A stretch of DNA of 64,000 bases from Streptomyces sp. A1136 (GTDB lineage Bacteria; Actinomycetota; Actinomycetes; Streptomycetales; Streptomycetaceae), in assembly GCF_004795055.1 (NCBI RefSeq), contig NZ_SSBJ01000017.1, positions 62,001 to 126,000 on the forward strand. The letters are read 5' to 3'. Below, piece after piece: positions 50,022 through 58,761 of the stretch. The position numbers and the translations under genes were made by a program. Each line of letters opens with the position of its first letter. Within the stretch, counting starts at the first letter, position 1. The notes under the pieces were generated by a model. That model did no database searches. It was not told where the DNA came from and was given only the letters and a program-made list of their open reading frames with translations.

Positions 50022-52952
50022 GTGAGCGCCCCGGGGGCGGGGGCCCTCCTGACCCGGCCGCCGAGCCGGGCCGGGGGCAGGGGCCTGATGATGCAGCTGC
50101 TTCTCGCCGCCGCGTGCGCCGGGTACGCCGTCGGATCGGCCCTCGGATGGGGTTCCAAGTTCGTCGCCGACTTCATGGGCGACTTCGGACTGAGCGGGGC
50201 CGCGTTGCTGGCCGCCGTCTCCTGCTACGGCTACGCGCGCAGCATCGACCCGCGCGAACGCCCCGCCTGGTTGCTGTTCGCGTTCTCCTCCCTCATGGGC
50301 GCCTGCGGGAACGCCGTCTGGGGCTGGTACGAGGTCGTCCTCGGCGCGGAGGTGCCCAAGCACTCGCTCGCCGACTTCGCCTTCCTCTGCTTCGCGCCGC
50401 CCGCGATCGTGGGCCTGCTCGTCCTCGCCAAACGCCCCGTCACCCGCGCCGGTTGGGTCTGCCTGGGGCTGGACTCCTGGCTCATCGGCGGCTCCCTGCT
50501 GACGCTGTCCTGGAGCCTGGCCCTCGCGAACGCCGCGCGGACCGCCCAGTCCGGGACGCCCAGCAGCGTGCTGAGCGCGGCGCTCACCCTCGCCTACCCG
50601 ATCCTGGACATCGCGCTCGTCTCGATAGTCCTGGTCCTGCACTTCCGGCGCTCCGAGACCAACCGGTCCGCCGTCAACACCGCCATCGCGGCGTTGGCCC
50701 TGACCGTGCTCAGCGACGCCCTGTTCACCTCGCCGCTGCTCAGCGCCGCCTACAAGTCGGGTCAGTTGCTGGACGCCGGCTGGTTCGCCGGCTCGCTGCT
50801 CCTCGCCTACGCGCCCTGGGGCGCCCGGCGCAGCCAGCCGGGCCCCGTCCCCCGGCATCCCCGCGGCGACCGCCCGGTCAGCCGTCCCATCACCGGGTCG
50901 CTGACCGCCCTCACCCCGTACCTCGCGGCCGCCGTCTGCACGCTGGGCATCCTGTACAACGTCGTGGACGGCCGAAAGGTCGACCGCGTGGTCGTCTTCA
51001 CCGGCTGCACGGTCGTCCTCGCCCTCGTCATCCGGCAGGGCATCATGCTCCTCGACAACATCGCCCTCACCCAGGAACTGGCCCAGAAGGAGAACCACTT
51101 CCGGTCCCTGGTCCAGGGTTCGAGCGACGTCATCATGATCGCCGCGCCCACGGGGACCCTGCGCTACGTCAGCCCCGCCGCCGCCGGGGTGTACGGCCGG
51201 GAGGCGGAGGAGCTCGTCGGGAGCGAACTGGCCACGTTGATCCACCCCGACGACCTGGGCCGGGTGGTGCACGAGGTGCGCCGCTTCCTCGCCGCTCCGC
51301 CCACCGAGGAGCCCACCACCCGTATCGAGTGCCGGTTCAAGTCGGGCGGCGGCGAATGGCTCAATGTGGAGTCCACCGTCAACCGCCACCAGGGCGGTCT
51401 GATCCTCAACAGCCGGGACGTCACCGAGCGGGTCCGCCTCCAGGCCCAGCTCCAGCACAGCGCCGAGCACGACGCCCTGACGGACCTGCCCAACCGGGCC
51501 CTGTTCACCCGCCGGGTCCGCCAGGCACTCACCGGCCGTCGGGCCGGCGACCGGAGCACCGCGGTGCTCTTCATCGACCTCGACGGCTTCAAGGCGGTCA
51601 ACGACACCATCGGGCACCAGGCCGGTGACGAACTGCTCGTGGAGGCCGCGCGCCGGCTCCAGGACTCCGTCCGGGCGGGGGACACGGCCGCCCGCCTCGG
51701 AGGCGACGAGTTCGCCGCGCTGATCGTGGGTGACGGCAGCCGCGACCGCAGTGCCCGCGAGTACCTGGTGCGTGAGATCGCCGACCGGCTGCGGGCCACG
51801 CTCTCCCAGCCCTACCGGATCTCCGGGAACGAGGTCCGCGTCGCCGCCAGCATCGGGGTGGCCTTCGCGGACCCCGGGATCACGCCCTCGGACCTGATGC
51901 GCAACGCCGACCTGGCGATGTACCGGGCCAAGGCGGCCGGCAAGGACCGCGTCGAGTTGTACGCGCCACAGATGCAGACCGCCGCCGCCCGGAAGGCGGA
52001 GCCGGTCGGCCGGCCGCGCGCCGCGCTCCAGGAGGGCGAGTTCGCCCTGCTGCACCAGCCCGTGGTGTCGCTGGCCACGGGGGAGGTGACGGCGGTGGCC
52101 GCGCAGGCCCGCTGGCGATCCGCCCAGGGGATCTTGTTCACCCCCGCCGAGTTCCTGCGCGTCGCCGAGTCCGGTGAGGGGGCGCACGCCGCCTCCCCGG
52201 GGGCCCCCGGCGCCCGGACCGGGGTCGCGGCCCTGCGCGCCGCCGAGCTGGCGCGGCGGCTGCTGGAGCAGGCCGTGGAGCAGGCCGCGGAGCGGCACCG
52301 GGTCGGGCACGACGTCCCGGTGGCGGTCCGGATGACCGCCGAGCGCCTGCTGGAGTGGGGAGCACCCCCGGCCGGAACCGGGGGAGCCGCGCCGGAGCCC
52401 TCGGTGGAGGCCCTGCTGACCCGGCACGGGCTGCCGTCCGGGGCGCTGGTGATCGAGCTCGCGGACAACGACCCCAGGGTCCCCTTCGACGAGCTGGAGC
52501 GGCGCCTGGCGGCCCTGCGCAGGCTCGGCGTCCTGATCGCGCTGGACGGCTTCGGCAGCGGCTACGCGGCCATCAGCGCCCTGCGTCGCCTCCCGGTGGA
52601 CATGCTCAAGCTGGACCGGGGCCTGGTCGAGGGCCTGGTCGAGTCCACCCGCCTGCGCAAGATCACGGCAGGGCTCTTGCGGATCGCGAACGATCTCGGC
52701 ATGCAGTCCGTGGCCGACGGGGTGGACCTGCCCGAGCAGGTCACGGCGCTGCGCTCGATGGGGTGCACCCACGGACAGGGCATGGCCTTCTCCGGGCCAC
52801 TCGACGAATACAGGCTGCGGCGCTCGCTCGTGCGGGGTACGTTCCCGGTACCGGGCGTATCACCCCAGCCCGCCTTGGCCGGCGGCTCGCCCGGTGGCTC
52901 GATGGTCACCCATAGGGGCTCACATAATGAGACGCCCGTCCCACCTACTTGA
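50022..52952 (+). CDS. Membrane PAS-GGDEF protein with a degenerate EAL domain
   Basis: A 976-aa c-di-GMP protein. Residues 20-350 hold about eight to ten membrane helices. A PAS sensor follows (FRSLVQGSSDVIMIAAPTGTL, about 360-470), then a GGDEF domain with intact RLGGDEFAAL near 558 and DALTDLPNRALFTRRV. The C-terminal EAL domain is degenerate: EAL is replaced (VAAQARWRSAQG), DDFGTG is DGFGSGYAAI, and the EGVE loop is ADGVD. So it is expected to make, not degrade, c-di-GMP, the EAL perhaps acting as a binding module. I prefer the GTG at 50022 with GAGGTGG upstream; ATGs 12 and 26 codons earlier are alternatives. The ilvB leader starts right after it. Confidence 0.88.
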   Translation: MSAPGAGALLTRPPSRAGGRGLMMQLLLAAACAGYAVGSALGWGSKFVADFMGDFGLSGAALLAAVSCYGYARSIDPRERPAWLLFAFSSLMGACGNAVWGWYEVVLGAEVPKHSLADFAFLCFAPPAIVGLLVLAKRPVTRAGWVCLGLDSWLIGGSLLTLSWSLALANAARTAQSGTPSSVLSAALTLAYPILDIALVSIVLVLHFRRSETNRSAVNTAIAALALTVLSDALFTSPLLSAAYKSGQLLDAGWFAGSLLLAYAPWGARRSQPGPVPRHPRGDRPVSRPITGSLTALTPYLAAAVCTLGILYNVVDGRKVDRVVVFTGCTVVLALVIRQGIMLLDNIALTQELAQKENHFRSLVQGSSDVIMIAAPTGTLRYVSPAAAGVYGREAEELVGSELATLIHPDDLGRVVHEVRRFLAAPPTEEPTTRIECRFKSGGGEWLNVESTVNRHQGGLILNSRDVTERVRLQAQLQHSAEHDALTDLPNRALFTRRVRQALTGRRAGDRSTAVLFIDLDGFKAVNDTIGHQAGDELLVEAARRLQDSVRAGDTAARLGGDEFAALIVGDGSRDRSAREYLVREIADRLRATLSQPYRISGNEVRVAASIGVAFADPGITPSDLMRNADLAMYRAKAAGKDRVELYAPQMQTAAARKAEPVGRPRAALQEGEFALLHQPVVSLATGEVTAVAAQARWRSAQGILFTPAEFLRVAESGEGAHAASPGAPGARTGVAALRAAELARRLLEQAVEQAAERHRVGHDVPVAVRMTAERLLEWGAPPAGTGGAAPEPSVEALLTRHGLPSGALVIELADNDPRVPFDELERRLAALRRLGVLIALDGFGSGYAAISALRRLPVDMLKLDRGLVEGLVESTRLRKITAGLLRIANDLGMQSVADGVDLPEQVTALRSMGCTHGQGMAFSGPLDEYRLRRSLVRGTFPVPGVSPQPALAGGSPGGSMVTHRGSHNETPVPPT
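52923..52928 (+). promoter_or_regulatory. Putative -10 of the ilvB leader transcript
   Basis: CATAAT (one mismatch to TATAAT) lies inside the last codons of the GGDEF gene, about 58 bp before the leader-peptide ATG. The -35 match is poor, so the call is tentative. Confidence 0.35.
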
Positions 52953-52985
52953 CATCGACCTCCCGGCGGAGGGAGGGTCAATGCC

Positions 52986-53027
52986 ATGCGCACCCGAATT
53001 CTCGTACTTGGAAAGCGCGTCGGCTGA
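52986..53027 (+). CDS. Branched-chain leader peptide of the ilvB attenuator
   Basis: A 13-codon ORF giving MRTRILVLGKRVG, with GGAGGGAGGG 8 bases before the ATG. It contains consecutive Ile, Leu, Val and Leu codons (ATT, CTC, GTA, CTT), the sensing codons expected for ribosome-mediated attenuation of acetolactate synthase genes. It lies 44 bp before a terminator with six T residues. A similar leader is known in Streptomyces ilvB regions. Confidence 0.88.
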   Translation: MRTRILVLGKRVG

Positions 53028-53070
53028 AGCCGGGGTCGGTATGTCCCCGCTCCACAACGCCCGACGCGCT

Positions 53071-53104
53071 CCCCTCGCTTGCCTCCCGGCACGAGGGGTT
53101 TTTT
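53071..53104 (+). terminator. ilvB attenuator terminator with T-run
   Basis: CCCCTCG (53071-53077) pairs with CGAGGGG (53092-53098), followed directly by six T residues (53099-53104). It is the only intrinsic terminator with a real T-run seen in the window and sits 85 bp before ilvB. With the leader peptide upstream it forms an attenuator. Confidence 0.88.
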
Positions 53105-53120
53105 GTTGCACTGGCACATG

Positions 53121-53141
53121 CCCCCGGACACGGTCCGGGGG
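53121..53141 (+). promoter_or_regulatory. Second stem in the ilvB leader
   Basis: CCCCCGGAC and GTCCGGGGG pair exactly around an ACG loop, between the T-run and the ilvB start. It may be a stabilising or translational-control stem; it has no T-run. Confidence 0.5.
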
Positions 53142-53188
53142 AGACCCCCGCTCCTCGTAAAACCCTCAGCTTCGAGAAGAGAATGCCG

Positions 53189-55069
53189 ATGACCGACCAG
53201 GCCACCGGGGCCCACCATCCGCAGCCGCGGCCCCGTACGGGCGGACAGCAGTCCGCCGCAGTTGAGCACGTCACGGGTGCGCAGTCCCTCATCCGCTCTC
53301 TCGAAGAGGTGGGGTGCGACACCGTGTTCGGCATCCCGGGCGGCGCGATCCTCCCCGCTTACGACCCGATGATGGACAGCAAGAAGGTCCGTCACATCCT
53401 GGTCCGCCACGAGCAGGGGGCCGGGCACGCCGCCACCGGCTACGCCCAGGCCACCGGCAAGGTCGGCGTCTGCATGGCCACCTCCGGCCCCGGCGCCACC
53501 AACCTGGTCACGCCGATCGCCGACGCCCACATGGACTCCGTCCCGCTGGTCGCGATCACCGGCCAGGTCTCCTCCAAGGCGATCGGCACGGACGCCTTCC
53601 AGGAGGCGGACATCGTCGGCATCACCATGCCGATCACGAAGCACAACTTCCTGGTCACCAAGGCCGAGGACATCCCGCGGACGATCTCCGAGGCCTTCCA
53701 CATCGCCTCCAGCGGCCGGCCCGGCCCGGTCCTGGTCGACATCGCCAAGGACGCGCTCCAGGCGAAGACCACCTTCTCCTGGCCGCCCACCCACGACCTG
53801 CCCGGCTACCGGCCGGTCACCAAGCCGCACGCCAAGCAGATCCGCGAGGCCGCCAAGCTCATCTGCCAGGCCAAGCGCCCGGTCCTGTACGTCGGCGGCG
53901 GCGTCATGAAGTCCGGCGCGACCGCCGAGCTCAAGGTCCTCGCCGAGCTGACGGGCGTTCCCGTCTGTACGACCCTGATGGCGCTGGGCTCCTTCCCGGA
54001 CAGCCACCCCCTGCACGTCGGCATGCCCGGCATGCACGGCTCGGTCACCGGCGTCACGGCGCTGCAGAAGTCGGACCTGCTGATCGCCCTCGGCACCCGC
54101 TTCGACGACCGCGTCACCGGCAAGCTGGACAGCTTCGCGCCCTTCGCGAAGGTCATCCACGCGGACATCGACCCCGCGGAGATCGGCAAGAACCGCGAGG
54201 TGGACGTCCCGATCGTCGGCGACGCCCGCGAGGTCATCGCCGACCTGATCCAGGCCGTCCAGGCCGAGCACACCGAGGGCAACGCCGGCGACTACAGCGC
54301 CTGGTGGAAGGACCTCAACCGCTGGCGCGAGACGTACCCGCTGGGCTACGACCTGCCGGCGGACGGCATGCTCTCCCCGCAGCAGGTCATCCAGCGCATC
54401 GGTGAGCTCGCCCCCGAGCACACCATCTACGCGGCGGGCGTCGGCCAGCACCAGATGTGGGCCTCGCACTTCGTCAACTACGAAGAGCCCCGGACCTGGC
54501 TGAACTCCGGCGGCGCCGGGACCATGGGCTACGCGGTCCCCGCCGCGATGGGCGCCAAGGTCGGCATGCCCGAACGCACCGTCTGGGCGATCGACGGCGA
54601 CGGCTGCTTCCAGATGACCAACCAGGAACTGGTCACCTGCGCCCTGAACAACATCCCGATCAAGGTCGCGATCATCAACAACGGCGCGCTGGGCATGGTC
54701 CGCCAGTGGCAGACCCTGTTCTACAACCAGCGGTACTCCAACACCGTCCTGCACGCGGACGAGACCGGCCACGACACCGTCGGCTCCCAGCTCGGCGAGT
54801 CCGTCGCCCCCCGCCAGGGCACCCGCGTCCCGGACTTCGTCAAGCTGTCCGAGGCCATGGGCTGTGTCGCCCTGCGCTGCGAGGACCCGGCCGACCTGGA
54901 CCGCGTCATCGCCGAGGCCAACGCGATCAACGACCGTACGGTGGTCGTCGACTTCATCGTCCACGAGGACGCCATGGTGTGGCCGATGGTCGCCGCCGGC
55001 ACCTCCAACGACGAGGTCATGGCAGCCCGGGGCGTCCGTCCCGACTTCGGCGACAACGAAGACGACTGA
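53189..55069 (+). CDS. ilvB: Acetolactate synthase large subunit
   Basis: Catalytic subunit (626 aa) of the first shared step of valine/leucine and isoleucine synthesis, using TPP, FAD and Mg. The TPP activation glutamate is in LVRHEQGAGHAATGY near residue 74, the FAD region is GTRFDDRVTGKLDSFAP, and the TPP-Mg motif is GDGCFQMTNQELVTCALNN at about 470-490, with MVRQWQTLFYNQRYS after it. The ATG at 53189 (MTDQATGAHHP) has AGAAGAGA at the right spacing, while an ATG two codons earlier does not. It is preceded by a leader peptide/attenuator and followed by ilvN after 32 bp. Confidence 0.95.
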   Translation: MTDQATGAHHPQPRPRTGGQQSAAVEHVTGAQSLIRSLEEVGCDTVFGIPGGAILPAYDPMMDSKKVRHILVRHEQGAGHAATGYAQATGKVGVCMATSGPGATNLVTPIADAHMDSVPLVAITGQVSSKAIGTDAFQEADIVGITMPITKHNFLVTKAEDIPRTISEAFHIASSGRPGPVLVDIAKDALQAKTTFSWPPTHDLPGYRPVTKPHAKQIREAAKLICQAKRPVLYVGGGVMKSGATAELKVLAELTGVPVCTTLMALGSFPDSHPLHVGMPGMHGSVTGVTALQKSDLLIALGTRFDDRVTGKLDSFAPFAKVIHADIDPAEIGKNREVDVPIVGDAREVIADLIQAVQAEHTEGNAGDYSAWWKDLNRWRETYPLGYDLPADGMLSPQQVIQRIGELAPEHTIYAAGVGQHQMWASHFVNYEEPRTWLNSGGAGTMGYAVPAAMGAKVGMPERTVWAIDGDGCFQMTNQELVTCALNNIPIKVAIINNGALGMVRQWQTLFYNQRYSNTVLHADETGHDTVGSQLGESVAPRQGTRVPDFVKLSEAMGCVALRCEDPADLDRVIAEANAINDRTVVVDFIVHEDAMVWPMVAAGTSNDEVMAARGVRPDFGDNEDD

Positions 55070-55101
55070 GCCGAGAGAGCCTGAGAGAGAGAACGCCTCA
55101 C

Positions 55102-55626
55102 ATGTCCAAGCACACGCTCTCCGTCCTGGTCGAGAACACGCCCGGCATCCTCGCCCGGATCGCCGCGCTGTTCTCCCGCCGCGGGTTCAACATCGACTCC
55201 CTCGCGGTCGGCGTCACCGAGCACCCCGACATCTCCCGCATCACCATCGTCGTGAACGTCGAGGACCTCCCGCTGGAGCAGGTGACCAAGCAGCTGAACA
55301 AGCTGGTCAACGTGCTCAAGATCGTCGAGCTGGAGCCGCACAGCGCGATCGAGCGCGAACTCGTCCTGGTGAAGGTCCGCGCCGACAACGAGACCCGCTC
55401 CCAGATCGTCGAGATCGTCCAGCTGTTCCGCGCCAAGACGGTCGACGTCTCCCCGGAGGCCGTCACCATCGAGGCCACCGGCGGCAGCGACAAGCTCGGC
55501 GCCATGCTCAAGATGCTGGAGCCCTTCGGCATCAAGGAGCTCGTGCAGTCCGGCACGATCGCCATAGGGCGTGGCGGCCGGTCCATCACGGACCGCAGCC
55601 TGCGCGCGCTCGACCGCAGCGCCTGA
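55102..55626 (+). CDS. ilvN: Acetolactate synthase regulatory subunit
   Basis: A 174-aa valine-sensing subunit. The N-terminal ACT domain starts MSKHTLSVLVENTPGILARIAALFSRRGFNIDSLAVGVTE, where the G and N residues after PGILARI bind valine. The C-terminal domain has SAIERELVLVKVRADNETRSQIVEIVQLFRAKTVDVSPEAVTIEATGG. The ATG at 55102 has GAGAGAGAG upstream. It activates IlvB and confers feedback inhibition. Also called ilvH. Followed by ilvC after 148 bp. Confidence 0.95.
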   Translation: MSKHTLSVLVENTPGILARIAALFSRRGFNIDSLAVGVTEHPDISRITIVVNVEDLPLEQVTKQLNKLVNVLKIVELEPHSAIERELVLVKVRADNETRSQIVEIVQLFRAKTVDVSPEAVTIEATGGSDKLGAMLKMLEPFGIKELVQSGTIAIGRGGRSITDRSLRALDRSA

Positions 55627-55774
55627 CCGACCGCCCCGCGCGGCGGCTTCCGCGACGACCCGCCGGTGATCCGGGGACGACACGCGAGCCGCTCGTATGG
55701 CGAGACCGACAAACTCACATTCCGTTCCCCGCCGTACGGTGGGAGCAACACCAGCGCACCAAGGAGATATCCCA

Positions 55775-56776
<1,002 letters not shown>

Positions 56777-56785
56777 TCTCGTGAG

Positions 56786-56820
56786 GCGACGGGGCCGGGA
56801 TGCGCTCCCGGCCCCGTCGC
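56786..56820 (+). terminator. Terminator after ilvC
   Basis: GCGACGGGGCCGGGA (56786-56800) pairs perfectly with its complement at 56806-56820 around TGCGC, 10 bp after the ilvC stop. It has no T-run. Confidence 0.85.
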
Positions 56821-56831
56821 ACAGCACCGCC

Positions 56832-56857
56832 GGTGCCGATCCGGCCGGATCGGCACC
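56832..56857. repeat. 26-bp perfect palindrome without spacer, after ilvC
   Basis: The left half GGTGCCGATCCGG (56832-56844) is followed directly by its exact reverse complement (56845-56857). It lies 12 bp after the ilvC terminator. It may be a second terminator stem or a protein site. Confidence 0.7.
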
Positions 56858-57058
56858 CTCCGGCACCGCCGATTGTCCACCCCGGCCAATCACGGACGGG
56901 TGATCTCTCCGTACAGGCGGAGTTCCGGCCCGGAAGCGCTACTACACTGCATAAGACAACGCGTCAGGCCCACAGTGTCGTGCGTCTTCCACGCGGCTAC
57001 CCCCTCCACCGCCTGCGGCCGTCGGGACGGCCGTCGCACTGGACTTGTGAGGACCCAC

Positions 57059-58648
57059 GTGAGCTCGAAACCCGTCGTACTCATCGCCGAAGAGCTGTCG
57101 CCCGCCACCGTGGACGCGCTCGGCCCGGACTTCGAGATCCGGCACGTCAACGGAGCCGACCGCGCGGAGCTGCTGCCCGCGATCGTCGATGTCGACGCGA
57201 TCCTGGTCCGCTCCGCGACCAAGGTCGACGCCGAGGCGATCGCCGCCGCCAAGAAGCTCAAGGTCGTCGCCCGCGCGGGTGTCGGCCTCGACAACGTCGA
57301 CGTCTCCGCCGCCACCAAGGCCGGCGTGATGGTCGTGAACGCCCCGACCTCCAACATCGTCACCGCCGCCGAGCTCGCCTGCGGCCTGCTCGTCGCCACC
57401 GCCCGCAACATCCCGCAGGCCAACACCGCGCTCAAGAACGGTGAGTGGAAGCGGAACAAGTACACCGGTGTCGAGCTGAGCGAGAAGACCCTCGGTGTCG
57501 TGGGCCTCGGCCGCATCGGCGTCCTCGTCGCCCAGCGCATGTCGGCCTTCGGCATGAAGGTCGTCGCGTACGACCCCTACGTACAGCCCGCGCGCGCCGC
57601 CCAGATGGGCGTCAAGATGCTGACGCTGGACGAGCTGCTGGAGGTCGCCGACTTCATCACCGTGCACCTGCCCAAGACGCCCGAGACCCTCGGTCTCATC
57701 GGTGACGAGGCCCTGCACAAGGTGAAGCCGTCCGTCCGTATCGTCAACGCCGCCCGCGGCGGGATCGTGGACGAGGCCGCGCTGTACTCGGCGATCAAGG
57801 AAGGCCGCGTCGCCGGCGCCGGCCTCGACGTGTACGCGAAGGAACCCTGCACGGACTCCCCGCTGTTCGAGCTCGACCAGGTCGTGTGCACCCCGCACCT
57901 GGGCGCGTCCACGGACGAGGCGCAGGAGAAGGCCGGCGTCTCGGTCGCCAAGTCGGTGCGACTGGCGCTCGCAGGTGAGCTCGTGCCGGACGCGGTCAAC
58001 GTCCAGGGCGGTGTGATCGCCGAGGACGTGCGCCCCGGCCTGCCGCTCGCCGAGAAGCTCGGCCGCATCTTCACCGCCCTCGCGGGCGAGGTCGCGGTCC
58101 GCCTCGATGTCGAGGTGTGCGGCGAGATCACCCAGCACGACGTCAAGGTGCTGGAACTCTCCGCCCTCAAGGGCGTGTTCGAGGACGTCGTCGACGAGAC
58201 GGTCTCCTACGTCAACGCCCCGCTGTTCGCGCAGGAGCGCGGTGTCGAGGTCCGGCTGACCACCAGCTCGGAGTCCCCGGACCACCGCAACGTGGTGACC
58301 GTACGCGGCACCCTCTCGGACGGCCAGGAGGTCTCGGTCTCCGGCACGCTCGCGGGTCCCAAGCACCTTCAGAAGATCGTCGGCATCGGTGAGTACGACG
58401 TCGACCTGGCGCTCGCCGATCAGATGGTCGTCCTGCGCTACTCCGACCGCCCGGGTGTCGTCGGCACCGTCGGCCGCATCCTCGGCGAGGCCGGTCTGAA
58501 CATCGCGGGCATGCAGGTCGCCCGCGCGGAGGAGGGCGGCGAGGCGCTCGGCGTCCTCACGGTCGACGCCGAGGTCCCGGTCAACGTCCTCGCGGACATC
58601 GCCTCCGAGATCGGCGCCGTCTCGGCGCGCACGGTCAGCCTCACCTGA
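57059..58648 (+). CDS. serA: D-3-phosphoglycerate dehydrogenase (long, ASB-ACT form)
   Basis: First enzyme of serine synthesis, 529 aa. The catalytic half has the NAD motif GLGRIG near 148-153, the substrate/active-site arginine in NAARGGIVDEAAL, and TPHLGASTDEAQEKAG with the catalytic histidine near 280. After that come the allosteric substrate-binding domain and a C-terminal ACT domain (VVLRYSDRPGVVGTVGRILGEAGLNIAGMQVARAEEGG) that binds serine for feedback control in mycobacterial relatives. The GTG at 57059 has GAGGA 7 bases upstream. Upstream ATGs in the same frame lie in leader sequence and are rejected. Confidence 0.97.
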   Translation: MSSKPVVLIAEELSPATVDALGPDFEIRHVNGADRAELLPAIVDVDAILVRSATKVDAEAIAAAKKLKVVARAGVGLDNVDVSAATKAGVMVVNAPTSNIVTAAELACGLLVATARNIPQANTALKNGEWKRNKYTGVELSEKTLGVVGLGRIGVLVAQRMSAFGMKVVAYDPYVQPARAAQMGVKMLTLDELLEVADFITVHLPKTPETLGLIGDEALHKVKPSVRIVNAARGGIVDEAALYSAIKEGRVAGAGLDVYAKEPCTDSPLFELDQVVCTPHLGASTDEAQEKAGVSVAKSVRLALAGELVPDAVNVQGGVIAEDVRPGLPLAEKLGRIFTALAGEVAVRLDVEVCGEITQHDVKVLELSALKGVFEDVVDETVSYVNAPLFAQERGVEVRLTTSSESPDHRNVVTVRGTLSDGQEVSVSGTLAGPKHLQKIVGIGEYDVDLALADQMVVLRYSDRPGVVGTVGRILGEAGLNIAGMQVARAEEGGEALGVLTVDAEVPVNVLADIASEIGAVSARTVSLT

Positions 58649-58713
58649 TCGTTCCACGGCCCCGAGCGGCCGGGGAGACAAGTGGTTCGAGGACCCGAGC
58701 GGTCCGATGACAC

Positions 58714-58751
58714 GGCGGAAGGGCCCGGGGGCGACCCCGGGCCCTTCCGCC
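58714..58751 (+). terminator. Terminator after serA
   Basis: The 17-base arm GGCGGAAGGGCCCGGGG (58714-58730) and its exact complement (58735-58751) are separated by GCGA. It lies between serA and the convergent MFS gene and could work for both. No T-run. Confidence 0.87.
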
Positions 58752-58761
58752 TTCCCGTTCC

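Noticed and set aside
49737..52772. 1011-codon minus-strand frame
   Set aside because: Antisense of the PAS-GGDEF gene, no domain.
53071..53141. T-box riboswitch for ilvB
   Set aside because: No T-box (TGGNACC) or specifier architecture; a leader peptide with Ile-Leu-Val-Leu codons explains the terminator.
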